Assembly: GCF_029490015.1 (NCBI RefSeq)
Contig: NZ_CP120468.1
Location: forward strand, 2,542,001-2,606,000
DNA: 64,000 nucleotides
Direction: 5' to 3'
Source of the DNA: Halobaculum limi
GTDB taxonomy: Archaea; Halobacteriota; Halobacteria; Halobacteriales; Haloferacaceae
The notes under the pieces were generated by a model, which saw nothing but the letters and a program-made list of their open reading frames with translations, made no database searches and had not been told where the DNA came from. This document shows, piece after piece, positions 8,186 to 16,215 of the stretch. The translations under genes and the position numbers were made by a program. The stretch's first letter is position 1. Every line of letters starts with the position of its first letter.

Positions 8186-9196
8186 TCAGGCGACGAGGCC
8201 GTCCTCGGCTTCCAGCAGTTCGTGGTAGCGGTTGCGGATGGTGACCTCGGAGATGTCCGCGACCTCCGAGACGGCCGCCTGCGTCGTCTTCTCGTTGGTG
8301 AGGAGGGCGGCGGCGTAGACGGCCGCGGCGGCGAGACCGACCGGCGACTTGCCCGAGTGGACGCCTTTCTCTTTGGCGTTCTTCAGGAGTTGCTTCGCAC
8401 GCATCTCCGACTCCTCGGAGAGTTCTAGGGAGGAGGCGAACCGCGGGACGTACTGTTCGGGGTCGGCGGGCTTGACCTCCAGTTTGAGTTCGCGGACGAC
8501 GTAGCGGTACGTCCGCGCGACCTCGTCTTTCGAGACGCGCGAGACGTCTGCAATCTCGTCGAGGCTGCGCGGGACGCCAGCCATCCGGGCGGCGGCGTAC
8601 ACACAGGCCGTCGAGACACCCTCGATGGAGCGGCCGGGCAGGAGGTCGTCGTCGAGTGCGCGGCGGTAGATGACAGAGGCGGTTTCGCGGACGTTGTCCG
8701 GAAGACCGAGGGCGGAGGCCATCCGGTCGATCTCACCGAGCGCCTGCTTCAGGTTGCGCTCTTTGGAGTCGCGCGTGCGGAACCGCTCGTTCCACTTGCG
8801 CAGGCGGCGCATCTTCTGTCGCTGGCGAGCGCCGAGCGAACGACCGTACGCGTCTTGGTCGCGCCAGTCGATGTTGGTCGACAGGCCCTTGTCGTGCATC
8901 GTGTTCGTCGTCGGCGCACCGACGCGGGACTTCTGGTCTTTCTCGGCGGCATCGAACGCGCGCCACTCGGGGCCGCGGTCGACGGAGTCCTCTTCGACGA
9001 CGAGGCCGCACTCCGCACAGACGGTCTCGCCGTGTTCTTCGTCTTGGATGACGTTGCCGCTACACTCGGGGCAGACGAGTCCCTCGTCGTCGGTCTGCTC
9101 CTGTTCGGTCTCGTCTTCCTCCTCGGTTCGGTGTTCGTGTGCGATTCGTCCGTCGCGCCCGGTCGGTCGGCGTCGGGTGTGGGTTTTGTCGCTCAT
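8186..9196 (-). CDS. tfb: Transcription initiation factor IIB (TFB)
   Basis: TFB bridges TBP on the TATA box and RNA polymerase. The 336-residue protein has an acidic, Glu-rich N-terminus of about 40 residues, then a zinc ribbon (CPEC and CAEC near residues 42-64), the B-reader/linker with GPEWRAF near 75, and two cyclin-like repeats (about 130-220 and 225-320). The C-terminal repeat holds a helix-turn-helix that contacts the BRE (VSEVADISEVTIRNRY). Haloarchaea usually encode several TFBs; which paralogue this is cannot be said. Two TATA-like boxes and a GC-rich inverted repeat lie upstream (9205-9285). Confidence 0.97.
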   Translation of the reverse strand: MSDKTHTRRRPTGRDGRIAHEHRTEEEDETEQEQTDDEGLVCPECSGNVIQDEEHGETVCAECGLVVEEDSVDRGPEWRAFDAAEKDQKSRVGAPTTNTMHDKGLSTNIDWRDQDAYGRSLGARQRQKMRRLRKWNERFRTRDSKERNLKQALGEIDRMASALGLPDNVRETASVIYRRALDDDLLPGRSIEGVSTACVYAAARMAGVPRSLDEIADVSRVSKDEVARTYRYVVRELKLEVKPADPEQYVPRFASSLELSEESEMRAKQLLKNAKEKGVHSGKSPVGLAAAAVYAAALLTNEKTTQAAVSEVADISEVTIRNRYHELLEAEDGLVA

Positions 9197-9204
9197 CGGC
9201 AGTA

Positions 9205-9218
9205 GGGGCGTGCGCCCC
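9205..9218. promoter_or_regulatory. Inverted repeat GGGGCG-TG-CGCCCC at the tfb start region
   Basis: This is a perfect inverted repeat with 6-base arms and a 2-base centre, ending 9 bases upstream of the tfb ATG. The proximal TATA-like box (9223-9238) is 5-20 bases further upstream, so transcription from it would start within or near the repeat. That position suits a repressor site or an RNA hairpin in a very short leader. Direct observation of the repeat; function is inferred. Confidence 0.4.
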
Positions 9219-9222
9219 GCGG

Positions 9223-9238
9223 GGAATACAAAAAACCC
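9223..9238 (-). promoter_or_regulatory. Proximal TATA-like box of tfb
   Basis: On the minus strand this reads GGGTTTTTTGTATTCC. Its centre is about 34 bases upstream of the tfb ATG at 9196, the spacing expected for a near-leaderless haloarchaeal transcript. It closely resembles a second element at 9272-9285. Confidence 0.5.
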
Positions 9239-9271
9239 CCCAGGGTGACTCTGTGCCCAACCGACGGACGA

Positions 9272-9285
9272 GGAATATAAAAAGG
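9272..9285 (-). promoter_or_regulatory. Distal TATA-like box upstream of tfb
   Basis: On the minus strand this reads CCTTTTTATATTCC, a better TATA match than the proximal box, about 83 bases upstream of the tfb ATG. It would give a leader of roughly 50 bases. On the plus strand the same bases (AATATAAAAAGG) are a less typical TATA order, and the plus-strand gene at 9381 has its own candidate box (CCTTATGTG near 9346), so I assign this one to tfb. Confidence 0.4.
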
Positions 9286-9380
9286 AAACGATCTCAGGAT
9301 CGTCGTCGCCACGCCGTCTGCGGATCGGAAACCGACAGACGAGAGCCTTATGTGTGGGTGGGTCTCACGCCTGATCAACG

Positions 9381-10166
9381 ATGATAGATCGGGTCGTCTC
9401 GCTCGCTCCCAGTGCGACCGCCACCATAGCTGCGCTCAGCGCGGGCGACCGACTCGTCGGCGTGACACACGCCTGCCCCCGTCCGGGTAACTGGGGCGGT
9501 GGCGACGAGGACGCCCCGAGCATCGTGGGTGGGTGGCCCAATCCGGATCTGGACGCGGTGGCGGCGCTCGACCCGGAAATCGTACTCACCTGCGATGCGC
9601 TCCAGCGCGAGACGGTCGAAGGGCTTCGCGACCGAGGTGTTCGCGTCGCACACGCCGAACCGACGCGACTGGCTGACGTGTTCGAGTACGTCGAGGCCGT
9701 CGGCGCGGCGGTCGGCGTCGGCGAGAAGGGCGAACGGTTGGCCGCGCGCCTCCGCGACCGCGTCGACCGGGTTCGCGAAGCGGTCCCCGCCGACGACGCC
9801 GAGCGGCCCGTCGTGTACGCCGAGGAGTGGGGCGACCCCCCGATGGCGGCGGGCAACTGGGTGCCCGACGCAGTCGCGGCCGCCGGCGGGCAGTGCCCGT
9901 TTGTCGAGGCGGGCGAGCGGTCGTGTGCCGTCGACCGTGACACGGTCGAAGCCGCGGCTCCCGACCACGTCTTCTTGCACTGGTGTGGAGTGAATCAGGT
10001 TCCGGACGAGCGAACGCTCGCGGAACGAGGGTGGACGGTCGACGCCGCGGTCCACGTCGTCGACGACGACGTGTTCAACCAGCCGAGTCCGCGACTCGTC
10101 GACGGCATCGAACTGCTTGCATGGACACTCCACGGTGTCGACGTGGGACCACGTTCGAGCGAGTGA
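9381..10166 (+). CDS. Helical-backbone metal/cobalamin receptor-like protein (BtuF-like), no signal peptide
   Basis: The 261-residue protein has the fold of ABC-transporter vitamin B12 or siderophore receptors. It begins IDRVVSLAPSATATIAALSAGDRLVGVTH, typical of BtuF-like proteins, followed by GGWPNPDLDAVAALDPEIVL and YAEEWGDPP near residue 150. Known transport receptors are exported, but this one starts directly at the domain with no signal peptide or lipobox and no ABC transporter gene is adjacent. A cytoplasmic cobalamin-binding role is therefore likely. A possible TATA box (CCTTATGTG, near 9346) sits about 30 bases upstream. Confidence 0.8.
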   Translation: MIDRVVSLAPSATATIAALSAGDRLVGVTHACPRPGNWGGGDEDAPSIVGGWPNPDLDAVAALDPEIVLTCDALQRETVEGLRDRGVRVAHAEPTRLADVFEYVEAVGAAVGVGEKGERLAARLRDRVDRVREAVPADDAERPVVYAEEWGDPPMAAGNWVPDAVAAAGGQCPFVEAGERSCAVDRDTVEAAAPDHVFLHWCGVNQVPDERTLAERGWTVDAAVHVVDDDVFNQPSPRLVDGIELLAWTLHGVDVGPRSSE

Positions 10167-10184
10167 TCGGAGAACGAAGCCGCG

Positions 10185-10454
10185 TTACAGGTCCAGCGAG
10201 TAGAGTCGCTTGCGAGCGTCGGTGAAGGAGAATCGCGACTCGACGACGTCGGCTTCTTCGAGGCGAGAGAGAGCGTAGCGGACGGTGCGGGACGGAAGCA
10301 GCGTCTCTTCGGCGAGTTCACTCTGACTCAACGTGTCCTCGTACTCCAGAACCTTCGCGACGAGTTTCGCGCTCGGGGGCAGGTCCCGAACGGGGGCCCA
10401 CCTGTCGGCAGTCCCGTCTTCGTCGTGTACCGCGTCGGCGTCAGTAGCGCTCAT
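10185..10454 (-). CDS. Small winged-helix transcriptional regulator
   Basis: An 89-residue DNA-binding protein. After an acidic N-terminus of about 25 residues, there is one MarR/TrmB-like winged helix: LPPSAKLVAKVLEYEDTLSQ, recognition helix LPSRTVRYALSRLEEADVV near residue 55, and the wing ESRFSFTDARKRLYSLDL. There is no ligand-binding or dimerisation domain. It is divergent from the PAN gene with 126 bases between them, which hold an inverted repeat (10506-10533) that could be its operator. ATG 10454 was chosen because it starts a haloarchaeal acidic N-terminus and has a TATA-like box (AGTATTAA) about 30 bases upstream. Confidence 0.8.
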   Translation of the reverse strand: MSATDADAVHDEDGTADRWAPVRDLPPSAKLVAKVLEYEDTLSQSELAEETLLPSRTVRYALSRLEEADVVESRFSFTDARKRLYSLDL

Positions 10455-10482
10455 CGTGTTTCTACCCTGGGGATACCGATGG

Positions 10483-10494
10483 TTAATACTTTCC
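10483..10494 (-). promoter_or_regulatory. Candidate promoter of the winged-helix regulator
   Basis: On the minus strand the bases read GGAAAGTATTAA: a purine-rich BRE-like GGAAAG directly followed by a TATA-like core. The core is centred about 30 bases upstream of ATG 10454. Confidence 0.4.
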
Positions 10495-10505
10495 ATATAG
10501 AAGAT

Positions 10506-10533
10506 TACTCTCGAGCATCTGATTGTCAGAGTA
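10506..10533. promoter_or_regulatory. Inverted repeat TACTCT-N16-AGAGTA between the regulator and PAN
   Basis: Six-base arms at 10506-10511 and 10528-10533 face each other across 16 bases in an AT-rich divergent intergenic region. The repeat lies between the minus-strand box at 10483-10494 and the plus-strand box at 10551-10560, so one site could control both genes. Six-base arms can arise by chance; binding by the adjacent regulator is inference. Confidence 0.3.
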
Positions 10534-10550
10534 GTACCCCGACCCGAAGT

Positions 10551-10560
10551 CTCTTATCAA
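10551..10560 (+). promoter_or_regulatory. Candidate TATA box of the PAN gene
   Basis: CTCTTATCAA, preceded by the BRE-like CCGAAGT, is centred about 25 bases upstream of the PAN ATG at 10581. This spacing suits a leaderless transcript. Confidence 0.45.
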
Positions 10561-10580
10561 CGACCGCCCTACCTCCGACG

Positions 10581-11798
10581 ATGACCGACACCGTTGACGA
10601 CGTCGACCTCCCGTACGAAGAGGAGGCCGCGTCGCAGCAGGAGAAGATCGAGGCTCTCCAGGAGCGCCTCGACGTTCTCGAAGGGCAAAACGAGGAAATG
10701 CGCGACAAGCTCCTGGACGCGAACGCGGAGAACAACAAGTACCAGCAGAAGCTCGAGCGACTCACGCACGAGAACAAGAAGCTCAAGCAGTCGCCGCTGT
10801 TCGTCGCCACGGTCCAGGAACTGACCGAGGACGGCGTCGTGATCAAACAGCACGGCAACAACCAAGAGGCGCTGACCGAGGTCACCGACGAGATGCGCGA
10901 GGAGTTGGAACCCGATGACCGCGTCGCCGTCAACAACTCCCTGTCCGTCGTGAAGAAACTGGACAAAGAGACGGACGTGCGCGCTCGCGTGATGCAGGTC
11001 GAGCACTCGCCGGACGTGACCTACGAGGACATCGGCGGCCTCGACGAGCAGATGAACGAGGTGCGCGAGACCGTCGAGATGCCGCTCAAGAGCCCGGAGA
11101 TGTTCACCAAGGTCGGGATCCAGCCGCCGAGCGGCGTCCTCCTCCACGGGCCGCCCGGCACGGGGAAGACGATGCTCGCGAAGGCCGTCGCGAACCAGAC
11201 CGACGCCAGTTTCATCAAGATGGCTGGCTCCGAATTGGTCCACAAGTTCATCGGAGAAGGCGCGAAACTCGTTCGCGACCTGTTCGAGGTCGCCCGCGAG
11301 AACGAACCCGCCGTCATCTTCATCGACGAGATCGACGCCATCGCGTCGAAGCGGACGGACTCGAAGACCTCCGGCGACGCCGAGGTCCAGCGGACGATGA
11401 TGCAACTGCTCTCGGAGATGGACGGCTTCGACGAACGCGGCGAGATCCGCATCATCGCGGCGACCAACCGCTTCGACATGCTCGACCCCGCCATCCTCCG
11501 TCCCGGTCGCTTCGACCGCCTCATCGAGGTGCCGAAACCGGAGATCGAAGGTCGCGAACTCATCTTCCAGATCCACACCCGCGACATGAACGTCGCCGAC
11601 GACGTCGACTTCGCGGAACTGGCCGAACTCACCGAGGGCGCCTCCGGCGCGGACGTGAAAGCCGTCTGCACCGAGGCCGGGATGTTCGCCATCCGCGAGG
11701 ACCGCACCGAGATCACGATGGGCGACTTCGTGAACGCCTGGGAGAAGACCTCACAGGTCGAAGACGCCGACGCCGACGACTCGCTGGCGTTCGCGTAG
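10581..11798 (+). CDS. Proteasome-activating nucleotidase (PAN)
   Basis: PAN is the archaeal AAA+ hexamer that unfolds substrates and feeds them to the 20S proteasome. The 405-residue protein has an N-terminal coiled coil (about residues 15-75, Glu/Lys/Leu heptads), an OB domain (about 75-140) and one AAA+ domain. Walker A is GPPGTGKT near 192, Walker B is VIFIDEID near 248, the pore loop region is IKMAGSELVHKFIG, and the second region of homology includes ATNRFDMLDPAILRPGRFDR. The C-terminus is SLAFA, not a textbook HbYX tail. Haloarchaea often have two PAN paralogues. ATG 10581 is supported by the promoter spacing and the acidic N-terminus. Confidence 0.97.
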   Translation: MTDTVDDVDLPYEEEAASQQEKIEALQERLDVLEGQNEEMRDKLLDANAENNKYQQKLERLTHENKKLKQSPLFVATVQELTEDGVVIKQHGNNQEALTEVTDEMREELEPDDRVAVNNSLSVVKKLDKETDVRARVMQVEHSPDVTYEDIGGLDEQMNEVRETVEMPLKSPEMFTKVGIQPPSGVLLHGPPGTGKTMLAKAVANQTDASFIKMAGSELVHKFIGEGAKLVRDLFEVARENEPAVIFIDEIDAIASKRTDSKTSGDAEVQRTMMQLLSEMDGFDERGEIRIIAATNRFDMLDPAILRPGRFDRLIEVPKPEIEGRELIFQIHTRDMNVADDVDFAELAELTEGASGADVKAVCTEAGMFAIREDRTEITMGDFVNAWEKTSQVEDADADDSLAFA

Positions 11799-11933
11799 TC
11801 GACCCGTCCCCCGACTCACCGCGTTCGCTCGCGTTTTCCGTGTGCTGCGTGACCCGAGCGACCGCGCTCGCGTTCGAATCCGACCGGACACTCACCCCGA
11901 GCGGCTTTTGTGGGGGGCGACGAACGTGAGGAT

Positions 11934-12428
11934 ATGACGCTGGAGGCCGCCGTCGCCGCACCGTTTCGCCACGCCGGGAGCGACCGTATGGGCGAGGGGG
12001 AGTTCGTCGTCGCCCTCTCGCTGGACCGCGACTGGTTCTCGCCGGACCAGGCGAAACGCCTCGTCGACATCGCGACCGCCCGCGGCCTCCTCGCCGAGGA
12101 GGACGGCGACCTCGTCGCGCAGTTCGACCCCTCTGACGTTCACGTCCCACCCGACTTCAGACCCGACGAGTCGGTTCTCCGGGAGCAGTCGACGTTCGAG
12201 CGAGCGGTCGACGCCATCGTCGCCGCCGGCGTGGAGAAGCGCGAGGTGGTCGCCGCCGCCAACCGACGCCAGCGTGAGGCGGGCGTGACCCTGGAGACGG
12301 CGGCCGTCCTCGTCGCTCGCGAACGGGGCATCGACGTCGAGGAAATCGCAGCCGACGTGCGTGCGGACCTGTTCGAGTCGCCCGACACCGACGCGGAATC
12401 CGACGCCGACGCGACGGAGGCACAGTGA
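11934..12428 (+). CDS. DUF2240 family protein
   Basis: The 164-residue protein matches the archaeal DUF2240 family as I remember it: MTLEAAVAAPFRHAGSDRM at the N-terminus, FSPDQAKRLVDIATARGLL near residue 38, and FERAVDAIVAAGVEKREVV near 90. The first half resembles a small winged helix; the C-terminal tail is Asp/Ala-rich and disordered. The function is unknown. A T-rich CGGCTTTTG box about 30 bases upstream supports ATG 11934. The next gene starts inside its stop codon (TGATG), so the two are co-translated. Confidence 0.8.
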   Translation: MTLEAAVAAPFRHAGSDRMGEGEFVVALSLDRDWFSPDQAKRLVDIATARGLLAEEDGDLVAQFDPSDVHVPPDFRPDESVLREQSTFERAVDAIVAAGVEKREVVAAANRRQREAGVTLETAAVLVARERGIDVEEIAADVRADLFESPDTDAESDADATEAQ

Positions 12429-12835
12429 TGGTTGCAGACGAGACCACCGACGGCGTCCGCCTCGCCCAGTTGCTCGCCTCCGAACTGACCGGCGACGGCG
12501 ACTACCTCGCGCACGTGAGCGTCACCGATGCCGACCCCGACGTCGAACCGACGGCCGACGGCGCACTCGCGTATCGCGTTCGCGTCGACGACAGCGAGGA
12601 CAACGAGAACAGCGGGCACTCGACGCTCGCGGAGGCATTCGTCCACCCCGACCGCGTGCGCGTGGAGTTCGCCCGTGCGCCGAGCGTCGCCGTCGACGCC
12701 GCACGCGAGGCCGGCCTTCGGGTCCGACCGAAGGCCGTCACGCCGCCGCGGACGCTCGTGTTCGTCGAGGACGGCGCACAGGTGAAGCGCGTGCTGCCCG
12801 TCTTCCGTGCGGTCGTCGACGCCGACAGCGAGTAG
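12428..12835 (+). CDS. Conserved-looking haloarchaeal protein, unknown function
   Basis: A 135-residue acidic soluble protein. It overlaps the DUF2240 gene by one base (TGATG), so the pair probably forms a two-gene operon. The middle is Asp/Glu/Asn-rich (residues about 35-65), followed by a beta/alpha section with VRVEFARAPSVAVDAAREAG and TLVFVEDGAQVKRVLP. I do not recognise a domain. A GTG one codon earlier is possible, but ATG 12428 gives the usual junction. Confidence 0.6.
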   Translation: MVADETTDGVRLAQLLASELTGDGDYLAHVSVTDADPDVEPTADGALAYRVRVDDSEDNENSGHSTLAEAFVHPDRVRVEFARAPSVAVDAAREAGLRVRPKAVTPPRTLVFVEDGAQVKRVLPVFRAVVDADSE

Positions 12836-12872
12836 TTGGCGAGTGGCGACTGGCCAGGGTGATTCCCGCCGT

Positions 12873-13538
12873 TCAGAACTCGTCGACGATCCGAGGGAGG
12901 TCGGCGGCGATGCGCTTCGGTGTGACGACGGCGTCTGCTTCGGGCGCGGGGTCGTCCTCCCCCTCGACCACCTGTACCGTATTGATGCCGAGTGCGGCCG
13001 CGCCGCGGATGTCCTCGTCGGGGTGGTCGCCGACGAACACCGTCTCCTCGGGCGCGGTGCCGAGACTCTCCAACAGCGCACAGAACGCGCGTTCGTCGGG
13101 CTTCCCGGCGGGGAGGTCACCCGAGATATGGATCGTATCGAAGTCGTCCCACCAGCCGAGGTGGTCGAGTTTCGCCGACTGCGCCCGGACGGGACCGTTC
13201 GTGAGGACGCCGACCGTGTATCGGTCACGGAGGTCGGCGACCAACTCCCGTGCGTCGGGCACCGGCACCAACGCGCCCGTGACGGCGTCGCGGTACGCCG
13301 TCGCGACCGCCGCAGGGTCGGTCGTGACGTCGTGCGGTGCGAGTAGGTCCTCGAACACCGGCACTCTGCTGTCGGCGGTTCGGTGCTTCGCGTGGGCGTC
13401 GAGGTACGCCTGTCGGTCGACGGTGTCTGTCAGTTCGGAGACGCCGCTCGCGTGGAGCGCGTCCGCCAAGAGGTCTGCCCGGGACCGCTCCGGGACGGCG
13501 AGCGTGTAGTCGAGGTCGAAGCCGACCGCCCGTATCAC
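12873..13538 (-). CDS. HAD-superfamily hydrolase
   Basis: A 221-residue phosphatase-like HAD protein. Motif I is GFDLDYTL at residues 6-13 (nucleophile and acid/base Asp), motif II is the Thr in VLTNG near 114, motif III is the Lys in GDLPAGKPDERAF near 145, and motif IV is FVGDHPDEDIRGA near 170. The all-helical cap between motifs I and II points to subfamily I, which includes phosphoglycolate phosphatase and 2-haloacid dehalogenase. Motif I has Asp-Tyr-Thr rather than the common Asp-Gly-Thr. The substrate cannot be told. It is convergent with the preceding gene. Confidence 0.88.
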   Translation of the reverse strand: MIRAVGFDLDYTLAVPERSRADLLADALHASGVSELTDTVDRQAYLDAHAKHRTADSRVPVFEDLLAPHDVTTDPAAVATAYRDAVTGALVPVPDARELVADLRDRYTVGVLTNGPVRAQSAKLDHLGWWDDFDTIHISGDLPAGKPDERAFCALLESLGTAPEETVFVGDHPDEDIRGAAALGINTVQVVEGEDDPAPEADAVVTPKRIAADLPRIVDEF

Positions 13539-13674
13539 GATTCAGAAGACGCGACCAGCGGGTAAGTAGTCAGCGACCGAGGACGGCGACGTGGAAATCA
13601 GCCGCTGCGGGATGGTGACGGCGACTGCAGGCGCGACCGCACCGCTTTTGCGCCGGCGGCCCCCGCGTTGTGGC

Positions 13675-14925
13675 GTGACGCTCGACCCCGTCCACGTCGA
13701 CACCATCGCGTATCTGGCCTCCGCCATCGCCGACGGGGTCGACGACACGGACCACACCGATCTCGCGGGGACGGCCTGGCGCGAGTGGCTCGACCCCCTC
13801 CACGACGACGGCCGCGTCGTGATGGAGGCGCTCGGTGACCACGAACTCCGACAAGCCTCCGTCGAGGACGCCGCCCTCGCCGACCGCCCGTTCGAGACGA
13901 GCCACGGCGTCGACTCGGGGACGCTCAACCCCACGTCGTTCAAGAACGGCCTCGTTCTCGACGTCGCGCAGGCGGCGATGGGTGCAGAGCCGACCGATCT
14001 GGACCTCCACCGCGGGCGCTCCATCGTCGTCACCGTCCACGCGAACGACGCGACCGTGTTCTTCCCCGACGTGCCCGACGGCTGGATGACGTACGACGAA
14101 GGATCCTCCGAGCGCCGCGTCCTGAAGGTGCCCCGGAGTCGGCGCTTCGCCGACGAGATGGTGCACGAACTCGCCCTCTCGCTGGCGGAGTCACACCACG
14201 CCCGCAAGCACCTCGACCACGGCGACGTGACCGACCTGCTCGTCCTCGACGGGCCGCTGTACCCCAAACGCCTGCTCAACTGGGCGACCCGCGACCGCGA
14301 ACTCCGCGAGGTGGCGCACGGCGAGACGGTCCAAGAGGCCGTCGAGACGTACGTCCGACTAGTGGAGTCGTGTATCGAGCGGGGCGTCCCCATCCTCGGG
14401 TTCGTGAAGAACCCCACCTCGGGGTACATCACCCGGACGCTGGACCGGAAGGGCGTCGAAGCGCCGTGGCCCGACGACTCGGCGCTGTTCACCCGCCTGC
14501 TAGAGCGACAGGCCGACGGCGACCGCGACGACGACGCCATCACGTTCACCTCGTGGCTCCGGTCGCGCGGCGGGTCGGACGCGCCGCTGGCCAGCGACGG
14601 TGAGGCGCTCGGCGTCGACCGCGAGCGTGACCCGACAGAGTACGAGGTGACGTACATGCACGTGTACGAACCCCGCGAGGACGTGCTGTTCAAAGTGGAA
14701 GCGCCTGCGGCGTTCACGAGCGACCCGGAGACACGCGACCGCCTCACGAAACAGGTCGTCTCGGAGGTGGCCGCCGAGGCGGGGCCGCCGACGCCGGTGG
14801 CGAAAGCCGACGAACTCGCACGGATCGGCGTCGGGGAGAAGCAGGCGCTGCGCCGGAAGTTCGAGGAGCGATTCGGCGCGGAGTACCTCCGCACGTACGA
14901 CGACGTGCGGTGGAGCGAAGAGTAA
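13675..14925 (+). CDS. nurA: NurA-family DNA end-processing nuclease
   Basis: NurA is a nuclease that resects double-strand break ends together with the HerA translocase. The 416-residue protein fits the haloarchaeal NurA type: an acidic residue in the N-terminal ETSHGVDSG segment, LLVLDGPLYPKRLLNW near residue 200 with an Asp placed like the second metal ligand, GVPILGFVKNPTSGY near 240 and a C-terminal IGVGEKQALRRKFEERFG. GTG 13675 is chosen because a CTTTTG box lies about 30 bases upstream and the sequence before it is non-family. The likely partner HerA starts 1.3 kb downstream on the same strand, with two opposite-strand genes between. Confidence 0.85.
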   Translation: MTLDPVHVDTIAYLASAIADGVDDTDHTDLAGTAWREWLDPLHDDGRVVMEALGDHELRQASVEDAALADRPFETSHGVDSGTLNPTSFKNGLVLDVAQAAMGAEPTDLDLHRGRSIVVTVHANDATVFFPDVPDGWMTYDEGSSERRVLKVPRSRRFADEMVHELALSLAESHHARKHLDHGDVTDLLVLDGPLYPKRLLNWATRDRELREVAHGETVQEAVETYVRLVESCIERGVPILGFVKNPTSGYITRTLDRKGVEAPWPDDSALFTRLLERQADGDRDDDAITFTSWLRSRGGSDAPLASDGEALGVDRERDPTEYEVTYMHVYEPREDVLFKVEAPAAFTSDPETRDRLTKQVVSEVAAEAGPPTPVAKADELARIGVGEKQALRRKFEERFGAEYLRTYDDVRWSEE

Positions 14926-14954
14926 CCGAGACCGCGGCGACCGCAGTGACCGGG

Positions 14955-15728
14955 TTAGTCAGCGAGGTCTGCGACGTTCTGCGTAGTCGCGGATTCGACG
15001 TCGGTGATCTGTTGGTACGCACTGACCAAGACGGCGAGGCCGAACAGACTCGCGACGCCGGTCATCGCGGCCGACACCAGATTCCCGACGGCAGGTGAGA
15101 CGACGCCGAGGAGGCCGAACAGCGCGCCGACGATGCCGGAGACGACGGCAACGATCAGTCCGAGCGCGAACAGGCGGATACGATTCCCCTTCGTGAGCGA
15201 CCAACTGCGCTTCATCGCCTCGACAACGCCCGCCTCCTCGACGACGACTGCGAGTTGCGTGAACACGAGGGCGACGGCGAGGAAGATGCCCGGAATCACG
15301 AGGAAGACGAAGCCGATCCCGATCGCGACGCCGGTGATCAACGAGACGAGGATGAGGACGGCCAGCGTCCGCGGGAGGCGGCGCGTGTGCTGGGCGTTCG
15401 GGACCTCGTCGAGGTCTGCGTACAGCGCTCGCATCGCGACGATGCTCACGAGCATCGTCGCCACCAGCGCGAGAACGGTGACGAGACCGGAGACGGCCAG
15501 CGGAACGTCGAGTGCCAGCGGATACGCCGTGTTCATCGCCTCCGCCGGGAGTTGATCCGCGAGCGTCGTCGCAAACAGCGAGTTGATCGCGACCTGCACG
15601 ATGACCTGCAAGACGACGTACGCGGCGACGAGGCGTGCACCGCCCCGAGTTGTCAGCGAGTCGATACCGTCTGAGAGGGCCGAACCGATTCGGAGTGTCG
15701 AGGACACGACTCTCGGTTGACCGATCAT
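14955..15728 (-). CDS. Multi-pass membrane protein (DUF7847-like)
   Basis: The 257-residue protein has about six hydrophobic segments. It resembles haloarchaeal proteins related to the membrane domain of glycerophosphodiester phosphodiesterases: IGSALSDGIDSL at the N-terminus, a PGIFLAVALVF segment near residue 150, and EAMKRSWSLTKGNRIRLFALGLI near 180. The DUF number is from memory. Its function is unknown. It lies on the opposite strand between nurA and herA. Confidence 0.75.
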   Translation of the reverse strand: MIGQPRVVSSTLRIGSALSDGIDSLTTRGGARLVAAYVVLQVIVQVAINSLFATTLADQLPAEAMNTAYPLALDVPLAVSGLVTVLALVATMLVSIVAMRALYADLDEVPNAQHTRRLPRTLAVLILVSLITGVAIGIGFVFLVIPGIFLAVALVFTQLAVVVEEAGVVEAMKRSWSLTKGNRIRLFALGLIVAVVSGIVGALFGLLGVVSPAVGNLVSAAMTGVASLFGLAVLVSAYQQITDVESATTQNVADLAD

Positions 15729-15782
15729 TCAGTAAAGGTGTACCGGATCGAAGATGTTCGCGCGCCGCGAACACCGCCCGAC

Positions 15783-16118
15783 TCACTCGGGGTCCGTCTT
15801 CACGACTTCGACCTCGACGGCGTCTTCGGGGACGCCGACGCGCGCGAACTGCGTTCGGACGTGGTCTTCGGCGGCCTCGATGGCCTGTTCGCGGGTGTCG
15901 AACCCACGCGGTGTGGGCGACTCGAAGGCGACCCGGATGGGTTCGCCGTCGACGACCAGTTCCGATCCGCCCGACTGCACCTGATAGAAGGCGTCGCAGA
16001 CCCAGACGTAGGGGGCGTCCTCGTCGGGCGCGCCCTTGAACGAGGGTGACTGCTCGCCTCGTTCGTAAATCGTGCCGGTGAGCGTCGTACCGCCGCCGCT
16101 CCCGCGGACGAGTAACAT
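15783..16118 (-). CDS. Small haloarchaeal protein, DUF7113-like
   Basis: A 111-residue soluble acidic protein starting MLLVRGSGGGTTLTGTIYERG, with APYVWVCDAFYQVQSG near residue 45 and FDTREQAIEAAEDHVRTQFARVG near 75. I associate this with a haloarchaeal family of unknown function listed as DUF7113 (from memory). ATG 16118 was chosen over 16157 because the upstream residues are not acidic and are poorly conserved-looking. It is divergent from herA with 97 bases between them. Confidence 0.65.
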   Translation of the reverse strand: MLLVRGSGGGTTLTGTIYERGEQSPSFKGAPDEDAPYVWVCDAFYQVQSGGSELVVDGEPIRVAFESPTPRGFDTREQAIEAAEDHVRTQFARVGVPEDAVEVEVVKTDPE

Positions 16119-16215
16119 ACCAGAGAAGAGTCGATGGAACGGCATAAGCGGTCGCATCGTCTCGCTGGTCCGCGACGACGGATACGGTTTTCACCCCGCG
16201 AGCCAACACGCGTAC

